DNA from: Echinococcus granulosus
Taxonomy: Eukaryota; Platyhelminthes; Cestoda; Cyclophyllidea; Taeniidae
Length of the DNA stretch: 64,000 bases
NCBI RefSeq assembly: GCF_000524195.1
Contig: NW_020170404.1
Span: 469,436 to 533,435, forward strand
Direction: 5' to 3'
Position 1 is the stretch's first letter. Each line of letters starts with the position of its first letter. The position numbers and the translations under genes were made by a program. The notes under the pieces were generated by a model. It saw nothing but the letters and a program-made list of their open reading frames with translations, did no database searches and was not told where the DNA came from. Positions 1-12,821 of this stretch are shown piece after piece.

Positions 1-56
1 CCGAAGAACAGATGTACGCATGTGCATACAGCCAAACACACAAGTAAACATGCAAA

Positions 57-84
57 CACATACACAAACACACACACACATACA

Positions 85-162
<78 letters not shown>

Positions 163-300
163 TCCGAACAGTCATGCTCAGAGAGAGGCAGGGAGAGGCG
201 TAGACAGAAATTAGGTTACACACACACACACACACACACACCCATATGCGCGCGTATATGTACGATACCCAAGTTGGAGGTATACACACACACACACTAA
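57..300. repeat. (CA)n dinucleotide microsatellite with interruptions
   Basis: Nearly uninterrupted alternating C/A from about 65 to 160, followed by a spacer and two shorter (CA)n tracts near 220-240 and 284-297. Short open frames across it encode only His-Thr repeats and are artefacts of the repeat. Confidence 0.97.
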
Positions 301-3300
301 CAAACACGGTAGACAGGCGTGTCCATAAGTCGTGCCACGGAGCGATGACTGCGTCCCGATGATGGCTACTACTACCACTACTACCAGTGGTGATGCTGGA
401 AGCAGCCAACGTACTACGGAACACAGCACTAACAGTTTTTTAGACAGCAGGAAGTGCAATGCATGGAAGTAGTGTGGGTAGCACTGCATTGTGCCGCATT
501 TTGATGTTGTGTGTCAAAGTGGATTGCGTCAAACGCGCGGGCGACGTCGATAGACATGTGGAGTGGTAAAAGTATGCGCGTGGCGAGAGCGTTGGGTGGG
601 ACATCCTACACACGCTGTTCAACATGTGCTTAGTGGCGTTGAAATTGCTCCACTCCTTCCCTCCTCTTCTCGCCTTTCACAGCATTCACGATTGACTTGT
701 CTCAACTTGCTACTGTAGCAGCAGCTTAATTATTGACATACACCGGCCGCTTGAGGATTCGAAAAACAAAACTCACTATGTAGTCACGCGTTGAAGAAGA
801 GTTGGGTCGCTTTAGGTTTCTCAATAAACACTGTCAAAAACACACGTGTGTACTTGTCGCATCGTCCGCTAAGGTAACGCGTCGTTGTAGCTCATAAATC
901 CACCTTGTACTTCTTAGGCGTGAAGCAGTGTCGGCGTACCTTAAAATCGAGCCAAAAGAACATCTCCCCGAGAGGTTCCAATTCCAGCAAAACGGTTACT
1001 CTACCGGCTCAAGCATTCCACGGTGAATGTGAGAATCGACAATCCTTAGACTTCACTTTTTAGTACCGCAAAGAGAACAAAGAACAGAAGCGAAGCTAGA
1101 ATCGAAAGTTTAACTACTGACAAAAAGATCAATTCTGGAGTATTTCCTTAAGGTGGCAGTAAAAGTTGCCTGGAGACTTAGAGTAATAGTGTGTCACTTA
1201 CTTCCTTCGAATAGACTTAAACTCCCCGTTTGAAACTTGAGAAAAGATAGCTTCTAGACCCTTGTTTTTTCAAAGACAATGCAAATATTTGGAGGATAGG
1301 AAGCGTAGATAATGAGCCAGGATGAGTGATTAACTTGCCCATTTCATTGGCTGTGTTCCCCTCTCTCTCTCTCCCTCCATAGGGTGATGAGGCTTAGACC
1401 ATTGCTGTTACTCAGTAACTATGACGTTTAATTTCGCCTCGAGTTTGTAACGTCTCACCATTTCAGCCACTGCCTGTCCCTCCACAAACCAAGCTTCATA
1501 ATGGGGAAAGAAAAAGTATTGCATTTCTTATCCTACGCAAAGTAAAAATAAATTAACGAAATTCTCTTCACCAAGGGACGACGATTGACACCTATAATTT
1601 TTAATGAATTTAGGGTTACACAAATCACGCCGTTACAGACTGATTCATCAACAACGCCGGAGCAACGTAGCGCTCGAATAGTAGGAGTGGCAATGCGCGA
1701 ATAAAAGACTTCTAAAAGGGTACTTTTGTAAGAATTATGGCTTTACTCAAATTTTAAGATGTCAGTGTAACTCTCGTAACCATAAATCAAAAAGGCGGTA
1801 AATGGTGTTGAGCCTTAGAGACAACAAATTGCAGAACGATTTGCGCAGTTAACAGAGGGGGATAAATTTCTGTTATTATTACGTGGAGGTGACAAAAAGA
1901 GAGGAGAGAGCTGACGAACGCACTCAATCCCGCTCTCTTTCACACTTCTATTAAACAAATAGAGAAGGAAGGGAGATCACCTGGGAAGCATTTTTGCTCA
2001 CGCACTCCCCTCCCTCAAACCCCAGATTTGGATACACCGGTGCGCGTGGGTGGGCAAGCGGTCGGTCCGACGGTCCGATTCCCAGTCGTCCACCCGCTGG
2101 CGCGCGCATGCGTTTCGCAGCATGACTAAGAGGCAGGGCAATGCGAGGCGTGAGAGGGAGGGGAAACAAACACCCAGAGGGCGACGCATAATGCGGGCAG
2201 GCTTGCCAATGGGGAAAAGGAGCGTATGATGATACGTACATGCGTGCGCATCCGCGCCTTCATCTGTCTGAGTGTCTACGCCTGCGCGTATACATGAACT
2301 TAAACTAGGTCAACCTGTTTGTCTTTGTGTATGTGTACACATACGTTTCCGCAGGCCGTCGAATAAACAACTACATATCCGTTATCACCACTGCCATCCA
2401 ACATGAGCATTACAATCTCTCCCTTCCCATATACCGCGCTGTTAACTAGCGGCCATCTTGAGTGCGGCCGCATCTACGAAGTACTGCGCTAAACAACTAC
2501 CTATCAGGTCTTGGAACGGGAGAGGCTCAACAAGCTCAACGAATGACTATTTTAAGAGTCAAGGTCAAAGTAAATCTGGCTTACTGCAATGACGGAGAAA
2601 TAGTATCGTGAAGACACTTTGAAATATGTAAACATCACCTGATCTAGTTGACCGTCATTATTGACTACGAGAGATGTGATTCACGGTGATGGACGGATAA
2701 TAACGAGGGAAATTAAAACATTCCATTGGGATCTTTGATGTCACTTTCAGTAAAAGAAAAACGCTAAAATCCATGAATGGCTAACTAGAAAGGAGTTGAA
2801 GGGGGTAATAATGACAACGAAGATTGATGGTGGTTTTCACCCAGGCTGGAGCTTAAGGGAATTGAATTGAGGTGTTCAGTGAAGTAGAAACTTCAACAAC
2901 AGTGGGCAAGTGAGCTTTCTGTCCGGCAGACTGCTTTGTTTTCTGTCCAAAGCTTACACCGAGTTTGCTTGAAAACTGAACAAACCAATTGATATTTGCG
3001 GCGTACAGCTTCGACGACTTGCTATCCGATGTAGGGCAGGGGACAGTGGATCCCGTGATGATGGATAAGTAAAGCAAAATCCAAGGTGGAAACACGTGCT
3101 AAGAGTACAAGATGGTACGGCTACCCAGTAGCGGTGAAATCGACACGAAAAATTGCAAGACTTCAATTGCATTGGGGCAGAGTGCCTTGTGTGCTATGTG
3201 ACAACCTTGAGTCAGCTAACTCATCCCATACTATTCTTACATCTAAACAACGCGACCGCCGTTTCCCGACTCTCATGCTGCGGTGTAACCCCTCGCCCTC

Positions 3301-4740
3301 CTCAAAGTTATGAATAAATCCGCAGTCAAAGCAATGCAACTGGGTGCACAAATTGTCAGGACGAGTCTTTTTATGTGGATCAAAAAGCACATTTAATTAC
3401 ACACATACATACACACACGTACAAACAGTATAACTGAGTTTTTTGTACTTTAGAGCTACTTAATAAACAAAATGATGGTGCTAAATGCACCATATCGAGG
3501 ACGCCGTTGCTACCGCTGCTGACGACGATGATAATGGAAGTGATTGAGCAACTATGCCTACTCGTATTCGAGGAGCAAACGCACGAGGACTGGAGCATTC
3601 GAAACCCCGCGGTCAACATCGGGACTTCTAATTAACAAAATCCACTATTTGATGACATTTCGTTGTTCTGGAAGTAACACAATTCCACAAAGGACTGTTA
3701 GGCGAGCACTAAAAAATTATTTAAGGAGACATCGAGACTCGAAGACGATGACATTTTGGGAGTGGTGATGGTAATCTCCTGATTATAACGAATCACAAAT
3801 GTTCGCTCTAATTATGTTAGAGACGCCTTTCAGATTAACAATCATGGTGAAAAGCATAAATTCTCGACAAGAGGCATTTAAAAATCACATTGGAATGCTA
3901 CTTTAAAAGAGCACGAAAAGAAATTGATAAATCCATTTAAATTAAGAAAAATTAATGGACAGCAAATTCACAATTTTAAAAAGTCCCGTGTAGGAAAATA
4001 TTAGAGCTCAAAATGTACACTGTGGCAGAGGGAAAAAAAGAAACTACGGTGAAAAAAGAAGCGATCAAAAACAATACCCTTGAGCTATGCACTAAACTTC
4101 GTCGATGGGATGGATAGCTAGACAGTCAATATTGTTGATGGGAAACAGTACTGACAGGTAAAAAAGCGCTAACAGCACACAAAAAGTAACAGTGAATGAC
4201 CCCTGATACCAGCCGATCACATTGATAGCAGTAGTCGCTGTGACACCTACATCGCTTACAACCAGTCGCGGAGACACATGGATCACCGCAGACCCGGGCG
4301 TTTTTTTTCCCAAATATGACCCGAATTGATTACACTTTGTCTTTCTCTTCCATTCCTTTTAATTTGACATGTTATATATGTTTGACAGATAAGGAGGTAC
4401 AAGAATCGTGGGTCACACATATGTGACGTCGGTGATGGACGTTTTAAGGCCTTTCGAAGGTTTATCTACCATAGGAAATGTGAATAGAAAGCAGAAGTCA
4501 GGTGAGGTCATCACAACAACAACACATGATAGAGGGAGTGGTGATCTTGCCCAATAAGAACCTTAATTGCCCACATTTATCCCCTATCTCCTATCCCTAA
4601 CACTATCACCGACACAACGCGTCCTCAAACCACACGTGGTCACAAGCGGAGATACGCGCGTACCCATGCATGCATACACACCGCACGTACTTTTGGGGTC
4701 AACCGCGGTACACACGCGCCTCGCTGAGTGATCCAAGCGA
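301..4740. other. Unannotated stretch
   Basis: No gene was recognised. The open frames are short and lack paired splice signals or family motifs. A GC- and CpG-rich island lies at about 1980-2290 (GCGCGC and CGTCG words), standing out from AT-rich surroundings. It could be a promoter, but no downstream coding exon could be tied to it. Confidence 0.4.
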
Positions 4741-4754
4741 GGGTGAAAGTGATG

Positions 4755-4832
4755 CGAGAGAGAGAGAGAGCGAGAAAGTGTGTTTACGCGCTCGCCTGTG
4801 TGTGTGTGTGCGCGTGTGATCGCCCAAAAGTA
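4755..4832. repeat. (GA)n and (GT)n microsatellites
   Basis: A (GA)n run at about 4755-4770 and a (TG)n/(CG)n run at about 4795-4820. They create the repetitive Thr-His and Ser-Leu parts of a 207-codon minus-strand open frame here, which is therefore not taken as a gene. Confidence 0.9.
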
Positions 4833-7800
4833 CACATCCGCTAGCGCAAACACACACAAGCGGCATGAGAAAGAAAGCGGGAGGTGGGGAAGATGAAAGA
4901 GACGTTTTTCTTTGGCCAAATATACGGTTACACACCCAAACGCTGAAATGTCATTTACCACCTTCAAGGGATTCGGATGTCTTCGAAACCTCGCCTGTAG
5001 AGTGAATATACAGATCGAGACTAATATGACATCTGCCAAGTGTTTGATCACGTGAGAGTTGACCGTGGTAACATGAAGTAAAGCTTGTAAAAGTGGAACC
5101 CAATGTGGAATAAATACACGGATCGCATACAAACTCATCTGATTACATGTGTCCACAGTTTTATTGTAGGAAGGCTGACTGACACGACATTTTGGTTGCA
5201 CTTCCACCTTATGTCAAAACCCACTTTCTATTGATAAAATATGCTACCTACCACCTTTAAGAGTGTAGGTGTAATATCTCTGCAACATCCCAATTGTTTG
5301 TAATAAAATACTCATTTAAATAACTCAAAGTTGTCAAGACCGGACACAAAAATCGTGCACTACTCCACTTATTTCCAAAAAATGCCGATAATTTTATTCG
5401 ATAAAAAATGACCACACAAAAATTCCAGGCAAATTGACAGTTCAATCGCGAAAGTCGAGGAAATGTAGTGCAGATAAACAATGAATTTTGACGGGAAAAA
5501 ATTACTTCTCATGTGGTTAAATCTAAATTTCGAGGAGAGAAGTGGAGACGTTAGAAGGCAATAGCCGCCTAATTTTAACACTCGCCCAGGAACACGTTCA
5601 CACATCGACAAACACAACACTGACCTCGTGAACACTGAAAGCGGAGTTAATAGTACACATACGAATTACCCTATCCTCAGGAGATGCAGCTCTATCCCTT
5701 GATTCGAGAAGGTAAAAGTCGATGGCGGACAGGCGGACCGAGACCGTGCCCGCACAATTGACTTGGGCGTCTCCGATACAAGAGGGAGTGGGAGAATGTA
5801 GGATAGCTGTATGAGTTATTTAAGAGGAGTCAATTCCAGGCTCAGGTGCAAGGCCAAAATTGGGTCGATTTGTTGTTGGAATAGAAGTTACCATACACAG
5901 AGAGGCGCGCACACACACCCTTTTGCTGGCCGTTTTTCCTCTTTCTCGCGGTGATGCATTTATCATGGGGGATGTGTACACCTTTCGTTAGCCTAATATC
6001 CTTATCAGGATAAAAGAAACGAGAGTAAAGGGCAACCATTCGGCATTTCAAACACCTTGGAATTCACAACTTACCCCCAACATTGACCAAATAACAATAA
6101 TTCAGGGAATTTGGGGACAAGATAGCGCAATTTCTACAGGCAAAATGTATTACCTTTTATAGTACATGCTCTACAGTAGTGAGTTCCTTCCGTTGTTCAT
6201 CGGTTATAATCAGGCCAATGCCAATTCATGAGCTCATCAACAGTAGAATACAGACTGGAGGCGAGAAGTTTCCTAATCTCGTAGCACTCCATAAGTCACA
6301 ATTAGAAGGAGGGCTGGTGACCATCCACATTAAAAGGGCAGACGGAGACGTGTGGTATGAACGACGCGAGGGCAACACAACAGCAGCAACATCAACAATA
6401 AAACGCACCATTGCCGGATGCTACACGGAGAGAAGGGTGTTTGGTGATGCATAGGAAAGGGTACCACGACCTTGATAACAGCACACACGAAATAAGGACA
6501 CACATGAAGGAATGCGAGTAAGTGCCAGATTTGTGAATAGTCGTGGTGGCGAAGGTAGCAACTTTAATGATGGTAACTGTAGCTGTGGCACTCAGATATC
6601 ACCTCAAAGCAAAGGTTAAGCCTGGCAGGTAGCAAATACCAATAGCCTAGAATCCCAACGGTTAGACTGTACCCATTACGGCCTGTAACCCTAACGGGGT
6701 GACAGGATAAAAGTACTCGAAGTACAGGTTATTGCTAACATTAAAGAGGCTGTAAATAGTACGAATAAGGGGAAAAAAGACGACAGTGGTCGAAAATTCA
6801 AGGTTAGAATAGCTTCCAGTGAGACACGTTTACCATACAAGGAAAATAATCGTATGGTTGCCTACAGTGATGAACCAACCCAAAACGTTAGACATCGCTG
6901 CTATCTGTCGATAAGCAACAGGGATTACGTAGCGGCAAATGGTGTTTACTCCGCTACATCAGAAGCCGTAGTTCAGCAATACTGTCTAAAAATACTTCAA
7001 CAAGAAAGGAGATTCAAGACACCCTTCTTTTGGAACTTTCACTGAAGTGGATTGACTTGGTAAAGGAGGTCCAGAAGTACTTTAAACCGAAACTCATCTT
7101 AAACACAACACAAATACATGTGAAATGAAACGAAAAGTCATTTTCAAAGACTTGGGTTCAAGATGGATGTTAGCGCGGGAAGGGTTTTCCGAAACTGTTC
7201 CATACCTTCTACTGGAAGGTGAAAATGAGCTGAAACAGTGAAATGATGAGAATAACTTACGAGACACGAGTCATTGGGGAGATGCGATTTACTAAATAAC
7301 GCATTTTGTTACCTAGGCTTAAATTGTCAATTAGTGATCCCGGTTGCCTCAGCGACACCATTCTGAAACTCGGGTTAACAAGATCTCATTCTTTGAATAT
7401 CGGACTCCGTTGTTTTGGATTTCTTGAACCAACAAGCCAGAGGTAATTAAGACCCAAAATAATATTACACGATAGAGTAGTTTTGGACGGAACAAAGTGA
7501 TAAGCTATTGATACAAGTACATGAAGTAGGGTCCTCATAAGTTGGATCGCGAACTCTCTCATCCATTTCAAAACCATGCAGTGTCTTAAATGTTCTCTAA
7601 CTTGGTGCGATGACTCCTTTATAGGAAAAAAACAAAGTCGGAGTTTCAGTGGCTGTTGAGTACAGCAAATGCGAAGTGCCAAAATCCTCACTATGAATGC
7701 GCAAGGCCGTGGAACCAAGAGCACGCTTCAGTGTAGGTATGTATTTATATGCCTATATGCATAGATACGGGTAGAAGATGCTGGTGCTTTTATTTCATAG

Positions 7801-8410
7801 CACACGTGGTTAAAAGAGACCTGAAGGCGTTGTTGAAGACTGTGACACTCCCATACACACAATACCACATGCTCACAGACTGTCACAGCTATTTAAAAGT
7901 TCACGACTTTCTATTGAGTCATGTCACCTCATAGAGGGCAGATAGAGAGAGGTTTAGTTTTTTAAATAACGGCGTTAAAGCATTCATATGAAAGTCGTTC
8001 ATGGGCTTGACAAACGTCTCGTCACTGATTCACCACCTAATCACTGAAAATCCAACTCGATCTCAACTGAGGCTAACCTCAGAATGTGACCAACGGAGAA
8101 GGGATCACAGCTTTGACTAGGAATATGGTAGTCGATTCAAATTCCAGATTCAAACCTGAGTTGAATTAGGGCTGCAGTTTGAAGATGGCTTATACACATA
8201 CATACACATCCAGAAGGAGGGCAAACCCGATTGGATGAAGCTATGCAGAACATCACTTCGCATTAACACAAGCATCACCACCGCCACCACCACTGCAGCA
8301 GTCCTTTGAAGGTATGCACACGCGAGGTGTGTTAGTTGTGCCTATGCATGAATGAATGCAAGTGTTCGAGGCATAGCGCAACGCGAGTGTGTGCGCGCTC
8401 GCTTCCTGGC
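4833..8410. other. Unannotated stretch
   Basis: Only short open frames are visible and none has a recognisable family motif. A hydrophilic 91-codon plus frame at 6179-6454 was considered and not accepted, because exon borders and homology are both unclear. Confidence 0.35.
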
Positions 8411-8745
8411 TTAGTCGCAGAGATCAGACAAGTGGGTCAAGATTTCCAAAAGTTGGGTGAACTGGTGGCACATACTTGAGACATCTTGGTAGAGGTAGGC
8501 TGCGGAGGTGGTGGCGATGAGAGAGGAGCTCGGGGGTGTAGTGCGGGAATTTGCAGTCGGTAGGGCCAGAATTGGTGGCGGAGCAGCAACCGAGCCTGAT
8601 GATACACAATCGATTGGTGACCGACGTATCCGCAGGTCCTGTGGTCGACATGACTCATCGCTACTTTCGCCGTCCGCACCATCGACTGCTGCTACTGCTG
8701 CTGCTGCTACTGATCTTGCTACAACCAGTGAGGGCAGTGGAACAC
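8411..8745 (-). CDS. C2H2 zinc-finger protein, 3'-terminal exon
   Basis: Last coding exon of a minus-strand gene whose preceding exons are 9304-9227 and 9561-9453. It follows an acceptor ending GTAG at 8747-8746 and ends in a stop at 8411. It encodes about 112 residues: an Ala/Ser/Pro-rich, low-complexity stretch including an Ala-Ala-Ala-Ala run from a GCN repeat, then a more ordered C-terminal helix-like end (QLLEILTHLSDLCD). The phase-1 entry matches the phase-1 exit of the preceding exon. The plus strand is also open here because of the GC-rich triplet repeat, but only the minus frame joins to neighbouring exons. A disordered tail after a lone finger is common in transcription regulators; function beyond that is unknown. 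Confidence 0.7.
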
Positions 8746-9226
8746 CTACAATGGAACGCCCATACTCCAATCTTCACAAAGTCAGGAAAGCCTTCGCACC
8801 AAAGCGATGTTTAGGAAGGCAAGGTGGATAAAGCTACCACAAAGCGATTCAGTCAAGCAGATAAGCTAATCCCCTGCTATTGTGAGCAGACTGTCCCCGT
8901 GCACAATTACCTTCGATAGTTTCCATTTCCCACATGGTTAATTCCTCTTTACTACACAATAACCAATAATTAATTTCTGTTTGGCACTATATGTGAACAA
9001 AAACGAAATCGAATAATATAAAGTATTCTAACAAAAGTACAAACAAGTAGAGAACTTCGATTTGAGCCTTATCAAAAATGGCGACCAAATTCTAAATAGC
9101 TCAAATGGAGCTTCTTAGCACCCTTTTCGCAAAGGTGGTACGAATGTGGGTTTTATTATACATACCAAGACCTCCGAGGGAAATAGACGGAAGATGATAG
9201 TAAGATAAAAATAAAACTAAACTTAC

Positions 9227-9304
9227 ATGTATCGACCTCATCTATTTGATTCATCGTTGAAGAGTGAGCCAACGGTGGGGTATCAGAAACCGTCAATGCC
9301 TCCT
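9227..9304 (-). CDS. C2H2 zinc-finger protein, internal exon (78 nt)
   Basis: Bounded by an acceptor ending CTCCTAG (AG at 9306-9305, preceded by a T-rich run) and by the strong donor GTAAGT at 9226-9221. Only one frame is open, encoding a hydrophilic segment containing TPPLAHSSTMNQIDEVD. It enters and leaves in phase 1, which fits both flanking exons exactly. It echoes the IDEVD of the preceding exon, perhaps from an old internal duplication. No domain was recognised. Confidence 0.65.
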
Positions 9305-9452
9305 CTAGGAGTTAGAAAAAATTAGAATGTCAGGATGGGGTAGAATTAAGGCAAATTGGAAGTCAAACTCCCATGCCGACCACCAAAATAAAAGTACGAG
9401 GTTACGGTTATAAAAAAATGCATTCTCTTGGTAGCAGACGTAATTTGCGTAC

Positions 9453-9561
9453 TTTCATGATCAATGGCCACGTGTAGATGAAGGGATCTTCGATCGAGGA
9501 AGGTCTTTCCGCAAATGCAACAAAGACTGAGTTCACCACCATCTACTTCATCAATATCGGT
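9453..9561 (-). CDS. C2H2 zinc-finger protein, finger-encoding exon
   Basis: This exon carries the only recognisable domain of the gene: one classical C2H2 zinc finger with spacing C-x2-C-x12-H-x4-H, reading CICGKTF...SLHLHVAIDH. The Cys pair, the Phe after the second Cys, the Leu and the two His are all in place. An acidic segment (DIDEVDGGEL) precedes the finger. The acceptor is GGGCAG (AG at 9563-9562) and the donor is GTACGC at 9452-9447; entry is phase 0, exit phase 1. C2H2 fingers bind DNA, RNA or protein, and a lone finger rarely gives specific DNA binding by itself, so further fingers may lie in 5' exons that I could not locate upstream (higher coordinates). Confidence 0.78.
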
Positions 9562-11775
9562 CTGCCCGAAAAGACGGTGGTCCGTCATTATGGGTCTGGG
9601 ATGAGTCGAATAAAAGTTACGTTTTTCAACAAGGCACTTATAGTATAAGGTCGGATAAAACATAAAAAGGAACGCTTGAAAATGTGCCAAAACTTTGCGG
9701 CAAGACGTTCAGGCATTGAGGTAAGGATTCAGGATTTGTTTTCTAAATATACAAGCAGTTCGATCCCGATAAAATTGTATCTTTGCCACAAATATACAAA
9801 GGTCCACGCATAAACGAAAAATAACTAGCGTTATACCAAACAAATAATGGCTAACATTGTAGTATGAGACAAATTGCATTACTAAACTAGATTTGCTAAC
9901 AATAAATGTCACACCCATTTCAAAAACGGAAAATTAAAAAAAATAGTTGCGGGGAGAAGACACAAGACGCAACTGCTTATGGCGAACTACATGGTTGTAA
10001 GGCAAATTGCTGAAAAAGGCAGAGGAGGCAAGTGAACATTATTTGGAATAGTGGTGATCACGTAGAAGCACGTTTGCATGCATGGTGTGGTTTAAAATCA
10101 GTCCCAGACGGAGAATTGCTATGCTGAAGACCCAACTAAGGAAGTACAAAAGTCTAGTTCCGACTCCGCTTATTAAAACGAAACGAAATGATAGAGATAG
10201 CATACTAACTCGATAACGTCTTACCGCGCTTATCCACCCACAAGGTCAAACCAACCCCAATCTACGGGGGAAGCCAATAGAACCACAGCACTAGCAACAT
10301 TAACTAAACGCCGATTTGTTTTGCAAAATCAAACAAATTAACATAGGTCTTTATCGAGCCATTAGTGCATTAGAGGCACCTGAGTCATAAATTCAAGAGT
10401 TTTAAAAAGCAAATAAAATTATGTGTTTTGGCGATTTGATGGGCGTAATTATAACGAAGTGTGGTGACAATACTTACAATTGCCATAAGTACCTACGCAT
10501 AAAACTTTCGAAATGCAGTGCTACTTAATACGTGATGAAAAAAAATAAAGTGCTAATTTGTGTTTCTACTTTCATGCTTGCATATGCAGTGACCCAAGAC
10601 TTCCCTGGAGACAAAAGAAGGCTATACACGGAGAGAATACATGTATTCAAAATATAGAAGAGGTTGAAACCACCCGCATGACCCAGAGACCGGCCCACCG
10701 GGGAAGATACAATGGCCAGGACACAAAGTGGCTCCGTCGACAACAGTGGGAGTTAAAAAAATCAACATATTACAGCATGGTCATGTAAAATTATTTAATT
10801 TCCCAAATAAAATTTTTCGCTGCAGGTAAGTTACTTTAATCTTGAATTTAATATACAGCTTATTTAGAAGAGCTTGCACTTAGGACTTCTATTCAGTTTT
10901 TTTCAGTTAGTTGAAGACAAATTCACCCAAATTGTTTTCAGAAGGGTTAAAATTGATTGATTGTTTAATCTGTTCGAATAAATATTCTGAACTCGGTTAA
11001 AGACAATTTTAAACTGTGCATCTGATATTAAATTTAAACTGGCAATACTCTTAAATCATTACTCGTTAGCATGTTTCGAGTAGAAACCCTTGCTTTATTT
11101 TCTACGTGGTAATGGCATTAGGTGAAATATTTAATACTGTCGTTCATGGGCGATTCACAATTTGTTAGCTGCGCATTTTTATTGAGAAGCGGGTAGGTTA
11201 CATCAATCTTGTTAGGGATCAGACGCCATCGATCTTTTAGATGAACTCAAATTTTGCAAATTTGGTCATTAGTAGAATCCATGTAGTGCTCGATGTAGGA
11301 CGTCTCCTCCTAACTAGTCTTCTCTATTAAAAATGGAGGAATAACTACGTAAGCAATACCTAAGCGGCCTTGAAAACACGGATTTAATCCTTCAGTTGCA
11401 TCGTCAAGAAATGAAAGCAATATGCTGACACTAAAACTGCACAAATAGAAGAAGAGTGTTTTAGGAATAAGTAAGTAGCTCTAACAAACATTTGACTTGC
11501 CCGGCCTGTTTCCTTGTTTAAGCAATCCTTACTAATGAAATCTGTGCGTTACTTATTTTAAAAGGCAGACTTTCTGATAGAAGTCTTGCTGCAGTGCGGT
11601 CAAAGTGATAAGTCCCTCCGCTACTGCCCATCCTGCTTTCTTTTAAGTATCCAATAAATTGATTTAAGATGGGTTTCTAGACTAAAACCATTTACAAATG
11701 CCGCAAGAATTTATTTTCGGTACAGGTATTTCCTTGCCCATTCGTTATTCAAACCACCTTTGCTATTTCTACTAG
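9562..11775. other. Unannotated stretch with possible short exons
   Basis: No confident gene. Short minus-strand exon-like windows occur at 10261-10225 (acceptor CCCCCGTAG, donor GTAAGAC) and near 10530-10480 (donor GTAAGTAT), but their phases do not connect to the zinc-finger exon, so they are not called. A donor-like TGCAG|GTAAGT at 10826 (plus) could end a 5' UTR exon of the downstream gene. Confidence 0.3.
10580..10735 (-). repeat. Possible degenerate TRIM LTR fragment
   Basis: On the minus strand it loosely resembles the end of the LTR seen in the 22.8-45 kb elements: a GACTTC(C)CT(G)GAGACAAAAGA-like stretch, then an AATACATGTATT stretch and a GGCCCACC-like stretch, in the same order. 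No internal region is attached. The similarity is weak by eye and may be fortuitous. Confidence 0.3.
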
Positions 11776-12015
11776 GGACATACTGCAGTAGCCTGTGCCT
11801 TCCTTGAAGTTGGAAGAAGCCACAGAAGTATGCCAGAAACACATGTTGCTATCGTCCAAAATGCCCGAGGAGCTACTGGCGGCACAGAGACCATGAAACT
11901 GGGTCGAAGCATAATTTGCGTTGACTTAAATCCCCAAGTTATCAAACAGGGAGTCGAGCAAACCATCAGATTGTTACAGTACGATGTTTACAAGGGGCAT
12001 AATGCTGTTGGTTAA
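11776..12015 (+). CDS. Candidate terminal exon of unknown gene
   Basis: An open frame of 79 codons starts right after an acceptor-like TTTCTACTAG (AG at 11774-11775), where the in-frame stop is part of the acceptor itself. It ends with TAA at 12013-12015, followed 27 nt later by AATAAA (12042-12047). Composition is ordinary for a globular protein; segments include KLGRSIICVDLNPQVIKQG. No family was recognised. It could be the last exon of a plus-strand gene whose 5' exons were not found, or a decayed fragment of one. Confidence 0.3.
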   Translation, partial: GHTAVACAFLEVGRSHRSMPETHVAIVQNARGATGGTETMKLGRSIICVDLNPQVIKQGVEQTIRLLQYDVYKGHNAVG

Positions 12016-12041
12016 CCCTAATTCTTGGGAAGGCAATGTCA

Positions 12042-12047
12042 AATAAA
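12042..12047 (+). terminator. Polyadenylation signal AATAAA
   Basis: Canonical hexamer 27 nt after the stop of the candidate exon at 11776-12015. It is only meaningful if that exon is real. Confidence 0.3.
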
Positions 12048-12799
12048 CGAAAATTAGCCATAATTCAGGTTCAAAACACCGAAGCACAATTAGTCTAACA
12101 TAATGTACAAGCAAATTTACTGCAAATAATTTATTTACGGCATCAAAATTGCCAAAATAATTGCTTTTATAGTTAAAACTGCGAATGGAATCATAAATAA
12201 GTTCACATGGTTTGCCTGTATCTGCTAGGCCAAATTTACTAAACTGTTGAATACGATGCCTGCAAAGGTCTTAATCGTCATGTTTCCTCTGTTGAAGTTA
12301 GAAAGTCACTGCTTTGACGCCCTAGCATTGGCAGTCGTGGTTTTACTGTCTGGTCGATGTGTACCAGTAGGTGATTGGTTCTTCATTCATTAACAGCGTG
12401 TGTGTGAGGAGTATGTTGGGCTTATCCGAATTGGGATCTGGATAAAATTCGCCTCTTTCTCGAAAACCTCTTATTGATATTACTATGATATTTCGTTGTT
12501 GAGGAGTCTTTCGAGTAGTCCCTGTTAAGATTCACTTACACTTGGTTAGCTACATTGTCATCTCTTTTGCCAGTCGCCAGTATTCCTACGTGCTTATTCC
12601 TCATCTACTTAACTTTATGGACTTTGTAATGCCTAACTCCTTACATCTTCTGCATAAAAATTGGCAGGGATTTGGTGTTGCTCGATACACTGGGATATTT
12701 GAAATAAGTCGGTACACTTGAATGGAACCGTCAATCATCACCAGGGCGTTTATCTTGGCGTATTTTATCCCTAGTACCTTGTCATCTTTAATTGCTAAT

Positions 12800-12821
12800 C
12801 TTGCTTGTTTTTAGACGGACA
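12800..12821 (+). promoter_or_regulatory. 3' splice site in the 5' leader (cis- or trans-splicing)
   Basis: Pyrimidine-rich CTTGCTTGTTTTTAG followed by ACGGACA and then ATG. A splice acceptor this close to the start codon is typical of flatworm genes receiving a spliced leader, but a cis-spliced UTR exon is equally compatible (the donor-like site at 10826 is one candidate). Confidence 0.55.

Noticed and set aside
4584..5207. 207-codon minus-strand open frame
   Set aside because: Much of it is translated (GA)n and (GT)n microsatellite (Thr-His and Ser-Leu runs); no domain, splice context or codon bias supports it.
6179..6454. 91-codon plus frame with loose resemblance to SRP14 (EKF...LVTIHIKRADG)
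   Set aside because: The resemblance covers a few residues, the rest of the SRP14 fold is missing and no splice borders fit.
10225..10261. 37-nt minus window with good splice sites, considered as an upstream exon of the zinc-finger gene
   Set aside because: It exits in phase 1, whereas the finger exon needs phase 0.
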